This document shows, piece by piece, positions 60,257 through 64,000 of a stretch of 64,000 bases of DNA. Both the position numbers and the translations under genes were made by a program. How positions within the stretch are numbered: the stretch's first letter is position 1; the number at the start of each line of letters is the position of its first letter. This stretch comes from JACRCT01 sp036504155 (GTDB lineage Bacteria > Myxococcota > Myxococcia > Myxococcales > UBA5297): positions 77,982 through 141,981 of the forward strand of contig DASXVQ010000068.1 in assembly GCA_036504155.1 (NCBI GenBank), given 5' to 3'. A model generated the notes under the pieces. The model did not search any database and was not told the origin of the DNA. It was given only the letters and a program-made list of their open reading frames with translations.

Positions 60257-61564
60257 TCAGGTGCGCTCGAGGACCACCGAGGCGCCCATGCCGCCGGCGG
60301 CGCAGATGGTGAGCAGGGCGTACTGCCCGCCCCGCCGCCCCAGCTCGCGCAGCGTCTGGGTGACCATGCGCGCGCCGGTGGCGGCGAAGGGGTGTCCCAG
60401 CGCGATGGAGCCGCCGTTGACGTTGAGCCTGCCCGGGTCGACCTCGCCGATCGCCTCGTCGCGCCCGAGCCGCTTCTGGGCGAACTCCCGGGAGGCGAAG
60501 GCCTGCAGGTTGGAGAGCACCTGCGCCGCGAAGGCCTCGTGCATGTCCACGAGGTCCATGTCCTTCAGCTTCAGGCGCGCGCGCTCGAGCGCGACCGGCG
60601 TGGACCACGCCGGGCCCATCAGCAGCTGGTCGGCGGGGTCGATGGCGGCGAAGGCGAAGCTGCGCAGGAAGCCCAGCGGCGTGTAGCCCAGCGCCTTGGC
60701 CTTCTCCTCGCTCATCATCAGCAGCGCCGCGGCCCCGTCGGTGAGCGGCGAGGAGTTGCCGGCGGTGATGGTGCCGTTGCGCTTGTCGAAGACCGGCCGC
60801 AGGCCCGAGAGCGCCTCGAGGGTGGCGTCCTTGCGCACGATGTTGTCCTCGGCAACCACGGTCCGGTACTTGGGCGGCACGCTGACCGCCATCACCTCGT
60901 CCTTGAACTTGCCGGACTCGATGGCGGCGCTGGCCCGCCGGTGGCTCTCGAAGGCGAGGCGGTCCTGGTCCTCGCGCTTGATGCCGTTCTCGCGGGCCAT
61001 CTTCTCGGCGCTCTCGCCCATGGTCAGGCCGGTGGTCGGCTCCTTGATGGAGGGCGGGGTGGGCGCCATGTCCTTGAGCTTGAGCCTGCGGAAGGCGCCC
61101 AGCTTGGCGGCCATGGTCTTGCCGCGCGAGGCCTCGATGAGCGCCTTGGCGAGCGGGCGGCTGGCGAACAGCGGCGCGTCGGAAAGGCTCTCGGCGCCGC
61201 CGGCGATGGCGACCTCGCAGCGGCCGAGCACGATGGCGTCGTGGCAGCTGGCCATCGCCTGGACGCTGGTGGCGCAGGCGCGGGAGACGGTGTGCGCCTC
61301 GACGCTCTTGGGCAGGTTGCTGCGCAGCGCGACCTCGCGGGCGATGAGCGTGTCCAGCGGCGCGGGGACGACCTCCCCGAACACCAGGCTCTGGACCTCC
61401 CTGGGGTCGATCTCCGAGCGCTGCACCAGCTCGCTCACCACCGCCGTCCCCAGGTCGACCGCCGAAAGGTCGGCGAAGCCAGTGCCGGATTTCACGAACG
61501 GCGTGCGCAACCCCATCACGATCGCGACGCGCCGCCCCGACGTGCCGATGCCCCCGTTCGCCAT
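60257..61564 (-). CDS. fadI: Acetyl-CoA acyltransferase (3-ketoacyl-CoA thiolase)
   Basis: A 435-residue thiolase, the same length as E. coli FadI. Acyl-binding Cys is near residue 96 in SRACATSVQAMAS. DMHEAFAAQVL, GGSIALGHPFAATGARMV (active-site His) and the second Cys in TICAAGGMGASVVL complete the site. FadI-like signatures LLGPAWSTPVALERA (here LMGPAWSTP) and VEDNNI-type VAEDNIVRK set it apart from FadA. It starts at 61564 behind AAGGAGCGG. It forms an operon with fadJ and would release acetyl-CoA in beta-oxidation. Confidence 0.95.
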   Translation of the reverse strand: MANGGIGTSGRRVAIVMGLRTPFVKSGTGFADLSAVDLGTAVVSELVQRSEIDPREVQSLVFGEVVPAPLDTLIAREVALRSNLPKSVEAHTVSRACATSVQAMASCHDAIVLGRCEVAIAGGAESLSDAPLFASRPLAKALIEASRGKTMAAKLGAFRRLKLKDMAPTPPSIKEPTTGLTMGESAEKMARENGIKREDQDRLAFESHRRASAAIESGKFKDEVMAVSVPPKYRTVVAEDNIVRKDATLEALSGLRPVFDKRNGTITAGNSSPLTDGAAALLMMSEEKAKALGYTPLGFLRSFAFAAIDPADQLLMGPAWSTPVALERARLKLKDMDLVDMHEAFAAQVLSNLQAFASREFAQKRLGRDEAIGEVDPGRLNVNGGSIALGHPFAATGARMVTQTLRELGRRGGQYALLTICAAGGMGASVVLERT

Positions 61565-61826
61565 GGCCGCTCCTTGTCTTTCAAGCTGGTGGTTGGAACC
61601 CGGAACCTTAGGAGTTAGCGACGCGACGCGTCAAGCGCAAGCCAGGCTGCTGGGCGCCGGAAACGACAGGTAGTTGGCTCGGTTGCGCGATGAACGCTAG
61701 GCGAGCGGGCGAGCGGGCAGGTCCTGAGCGAGGGCTTGGCCATGAACATGGTCCATGGCCGAGCAACTTTGTCCCACTTTGCCCGACAATGTGGCGAGCT
61801 TTTTCCGCCCATCTCCGGAGAGGACC

Positions 61827-63761
61827 ATGCCCGTCAATCCCTTCAGCAAGGTGAAGATCGCCGCCGACGCCAAGCCCATCGTGGACAGGGCGCTGGCGCG
61901 GGTGTCGCCGCAGGACCAAGCGAAGGTGAAGGAGGCGCTGGCGAGGGTCGCGGAGCAGAACGGCGACAAGTTCCTGAACAAGGCCGAGGCGCAGGCGGTG
62001 GCCGACATCTTCGAGAAGGCCGCCCCGGCCAACGCGCTGGTGAGCGGCTCGGGCCTGGACGGCGCCCTGGCCGAGGCCTCGACGACCGCGGCGAAGATGA
62101 AGTCCGCGTCCAACGTGGACGGCGTCTCGGCGCACTTCTCGTTCAACGAGAGCCTGGCCGCCAAGCTCGTCGGCGAGCTGAACGACACGGTCACCCGGGC
62201 GGGCGGCCGGCCGACCGAGATCGACATGATGATCTTCGAGTTCCAGTCGGACACCATCCAGAAGGCCATCGTCGACATCGCCAAGAACAACCCCAACGTC
62301 ACCTTCCGCATCGTGGCCGACTCGACCCAGGCCTCGGGCGGCAGCAACAACGCGCTGCCCGAGATCCTCAAGGAGAAGCTCCCCAACGTGCAGGTGAAGT
62401 ACAAGAAGGACTTCCCCTACGTCTGGAGCGCCAAGGACGGCCGGGCGGTCTACAACCACGGCGCGACCCAGGGCCTCAACCACCACAAGGGCTTCGTCAG
62501 CGTCATCGACGGCGTGCCCGACCGGATGTGCTCGGGCTCCTTCAACTGGTCGGACACCGCGGACACCAAGAACTACGAGGACCTGCTGGTCTTCAAGTCG
62601 ATGGACGGCTCGACCCGCACCGCCATCGAGCAGTACCGCGACGAGTTCGCCGGCTACTTCAACAACGACGAGGCGACGCTCTCGCCCAACAACTTCTCCG
62701 ACTTCAAGAAGGACCAGTTCAACGCCATCGCGGTGAAGAACGGCGGCAAGGCGACGCCCTTCACCCCGCTCAAGGACGACCGGTACGCGGCCTACCTCCC
62801 GGCGAAGAACGCCACCAACTTCGACCTCAACGGCTTCACCAAGTCGGACAAGAAGCTGCTCGACGACGTGGTGGGGACCAAGGTCGCCCAGCAGATCCGC
62901 ACCGATCGCTCCAAGTACGGCCGCTTCGCCAGCCTCTCCGAGCTCAAGGACCGCGTGAAGTCGTTGGCGACGCTGCCGGGGGAGAAGCTGGCGGCGCTGG
63001 AGAAGGCGGCCGGCTTCGGCGCCCTGACGGTGAGCGTCAACGACGGGTCCGAGGAGGAGCTCAACACCGCCGGCCTGCCCGCCTCGCTCTCCAAGGCGGT
63101 CGTGGCCTACCGCGGCCAGAACGGCAGCTTCGACAACGTGGACGAGCTGATGAAGGTCCCGGGGATGACCCCCCAGGCCTTCAACGCGGTGAAGAAGTAC
63201 CTCACCGCGACCGACGTGGAGGCCTTCTTCAACAGCCGTCCGTTCGGCCAGACCGTGGGCGGCACGGGCTACGGGCCGTCGGGCAGCAAGACCGTGGCGG
63301 CGATGGGCGACGACGGGAAGGTGACGACCAAGGCGGCCAACGTCTCGGTGGCGGCGACCGACCTGTTCAACCGCGCGCAGCCCGGCCAGCAGATCGCCAT
63401 CGCCATGTACGGCATGTCGAACAGCGCCCCCGAGGTCAAGGCGCTGGTCGCGGCGGCCAAGCGCGGCGTCGAGGTGAAGATCGTCATCAACGACGACTTC
63501 AACGACCCGGTCATCAAGATGGTGAAGGACCTGAAGGCGGCTGGCGTGACCATCGACCTGCGCGTGCAGTCGGCCAAGACCATGCACGAGAAGTTCGGCG
63601 TGGTGGGCGACGACGTCTTCTACGGCTCGGCCAACTTCAGCGAGTCCTCCTCGACCAAGCACAGCGAGGACCGCTTCAGCATCAAGAACGACGCCGAGAC
63701 CTCGCAGGCGTTCCAGGGGCGGTTCGACGCGCTGTGGGCCAAGTCGAAGGTCGTGACCTGA
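61827..63761 (+). CDS. Phospholipase D-like protein with internal helix-hairpin-helix modules
   Basis: A 644-residue protein. ATG 61827 is supported by GGAGAGGACC. Residues 1-85 are a helical N-terminal region. Two PLD half-sites follow: HHK at 219-221 with GSFNWSD downstream, and HEK at 587-589 with GSANFSES. The spacing between Lys and Asp is longer than the usual four (six in the first, five in the second). Between them, residues about 332-460, lie two helix-hairpin-helix units of ComEA type (NGFTKSDKKLLDDVVGTKVA; LNTAGLPASLSKAVVAYRGQ). HhH modules bind DNA backbone, so nuclease or DNA-end chemistry is more likely than lipid hydrolysis (inference). There is no signal peptide. Confidence 0.85.
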   Translation: MPVNPFSKVKIAADAKPIVDRALARVSPQDQAKVKEALARVAEQNGDKFLNKAEAQAVADIFEKAAPANALVSGSGLDGALAEASTTAAKMKSASNVDGVSAHFSFNESLAAKLVGELNDTVTRAGGRPTEIDMMIFEFQSDTIQKAIVDIAKNNPNVTFRIVADSTQASGGSNNALPEILKEKLPNVQVKYKKDFPYVWSAKDGRAVYNHGATQGLNHHKGFVSVIDGVPDRMCSGSFNWSDTADTKNYEDLLVFKSMDGSTRTAIEQYRDEFAGYFNNDEATLSPNNFSDFKKDQFNAIAVKNGGKATPFTPLKDDRYAAYLPAKNATNFDLNGFTKSDKKLLDDVVGTKVAQQIRTDRSKYGRFASLSELKDRVKSLATLPGEKLAALEKAAGFGALTVSVNDGSEEELNTAGLPASLSKAVVAYRGQNGSFDNVDELMKVPGMTPQAFNAVKKYLTATDVEAFFNSRPFGQTVGGTGYGPSGSKTVAAMGDDGKVTTKAANVSVAATDLFNRAQPGQQIAIAMYGMSNSAPEVKALVAAAKRGVEVKIVINDDFNDPVIKMVKDLKAAGVTIDLRVQSAKTMHEKFGVVGDDVFYGSANFSESSSTKHSEDRFSIKNDAETSQAFQGRFDALWAKSKVVT

Positions 63762-63825
63762 GGACCCCAGCGGGAGTGCCCGCCCTCTGCGGCGGGGTCG
63801 TTCGGGCGTGACTGGCATTCTTCAA

Positions 63826-63855
63826 GCGGGGATCCGAGGCGACTCGGGTCCCCGC
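63826..63855 (+). terminator. Intrinsic terminator of the PLD-like gene; intron target
   Basis: A 13-bp stem, GCGGGGATCCGAG (63826-63838) with CTCGGGTCCCCGC (63843-63855), one T-G wobble, closed by a GCGA (GNRA) tetraloop and followed by CTTGCCTTTG. It lies 64 bp after the PLD-like stop. The group II intron begins 10 bases after the stem. Confidence 0.8.
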
Positions 63856-63865
63856 CTTGCCTTTG

Positions 63866-64000
63866 GTGTGCCCAGCATGGGCGTGACTAGGAGGTGAAAG
63901 TCCTCTGGGGAACCTGGTCGTAGGGACCCCGAGCGATCCCGCAAGGCGCCGACCGCGAGATTGGCGTTGAAAGAAGCGGGGAGCGAAACCGCGAGCCGAC
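63866..64000 (+). mobile_element. Group II intron, class C-like, 5' portion (truncated by window edge)
   Basis: A retrotransposing self-splicing intron RNA. It begins with the conserved 5' end GTGTG (63866-63870) and continues GCCCAGCATGGGC, AGGAGGTGAAAGTCCTC, CGCAAGG and GAAAGAAGCGGGGAGC. As I remember it, the class IIC intron of Oceanobacillus iheyensis has the same order of elements (GUGUGCCC-GGCAUGGG, GGUGAGAGUCC, CGCAAGG, GAAGGAAGCGGG). These belong to domain I. Position behind an intrinsic-terminator stem is the known target preference of class C introns. The remaining domains and any reverse transcriptase/maturase gene would follow to the right. The class assignment is from sequence resemblance, without a covariance-model search. 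Confidence 0.85.

Overview
This is one 64 kb stretch of a very G+C-rich bacterial chromosome (roughly 70 % G+C by eye) in which almost every base is coding. The gene style suggests Myxococcota or a close deltaproteobacterial relative. It has a eukaryotic-type Ser/Thr kinase with an HRDIS catalytic loop, two sigma-54 activators, a PilZ domain and an MshEN (GspE N-terminal) domain. It also has many lipoproteins with Ala/Pro/Asp-rich linkers, CHAD and DUF3108 proteins, and a Gram-negative beta-barrel protein. No rRNA, tRNA, CRISPR array or prophage was seen.

Layout. 0-6 kb: exported proteins of unknown role, a kinase fused to zinc ribbons, and an M48 protease lipoprotein. 6-8.5 kb: holB-holA, the delta prime and delta subunits of the DNA polymerase clamp loader. 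8.5-12.5 kb: a GH5-like lipoprotein divergent from a PilZ/sigma-54 activator. 12.5-16.3 kb (minus strand): four tightly coupled type IV pilus minor-pilin genes. 16.5-19.4 kb: lepA-lepB. 19.4-19.9 kb: a non-coding block of hairpins that looks like a dispersed repeat. 19.9-27.8 kb: patatin lipase, NUDIX hydrolase, YfhO-like membrane protein, ABC exporter pair and a penicillin-binding transpeptidase. 27.9-29.9 kb: the rpsP-rimM-trmD-rplS operon behind a good sigma-70 promoter. 30-32 kb: an SMC/RecF-like protein with a degenerate Walker A and a membrane hairpin. 32-38.7 kb: CHAD protein, metallophosphoesterase, phosphofructokinase, YraN and RsmI. 38.8-42.7 kb: beta-barrel protein, NtrC-type regulator and XerD. 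42.8-47 kb: scpA-scpB-rluB, each carrying its own in-frame tandem repeat. 47.2-54.3 kb: HEAT lipoprotein, TPR/double cyclic-nucleotide-binding protein, MshEN protein and a second phosphoesterase-like lipoprotein. 54.3-57.9 kb: a DUF3108 / DUF4091 / DUF3108 set. 58-61.6 kb: fadI-fadJ for beta-oxidation. 61.8-63.8 kb: a phospholipase D-like protein with helix-hairpin-helix modules inserted between its two catalytic halves.

The right edge holds the most clear-cut mobile element. Beginning at about 63866 is the 5' end of a group II intron whose sequence resembles class C introns. It lies directly behind a 13-bp intrinsic-terminator stem, the known target type of that class. The rest of the intron, including any reverse transcriptase, is outside the window.

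Housekeeping genes (clamp loader, translation, tRNA/rRNA modification, chromosome segregation, signal peptidase) are interleaved with lineage-specific surface and signalling proteins. Codon use and composition look even throughout, so apart from the intron and the hairpin block I see no sign of recent transfer.
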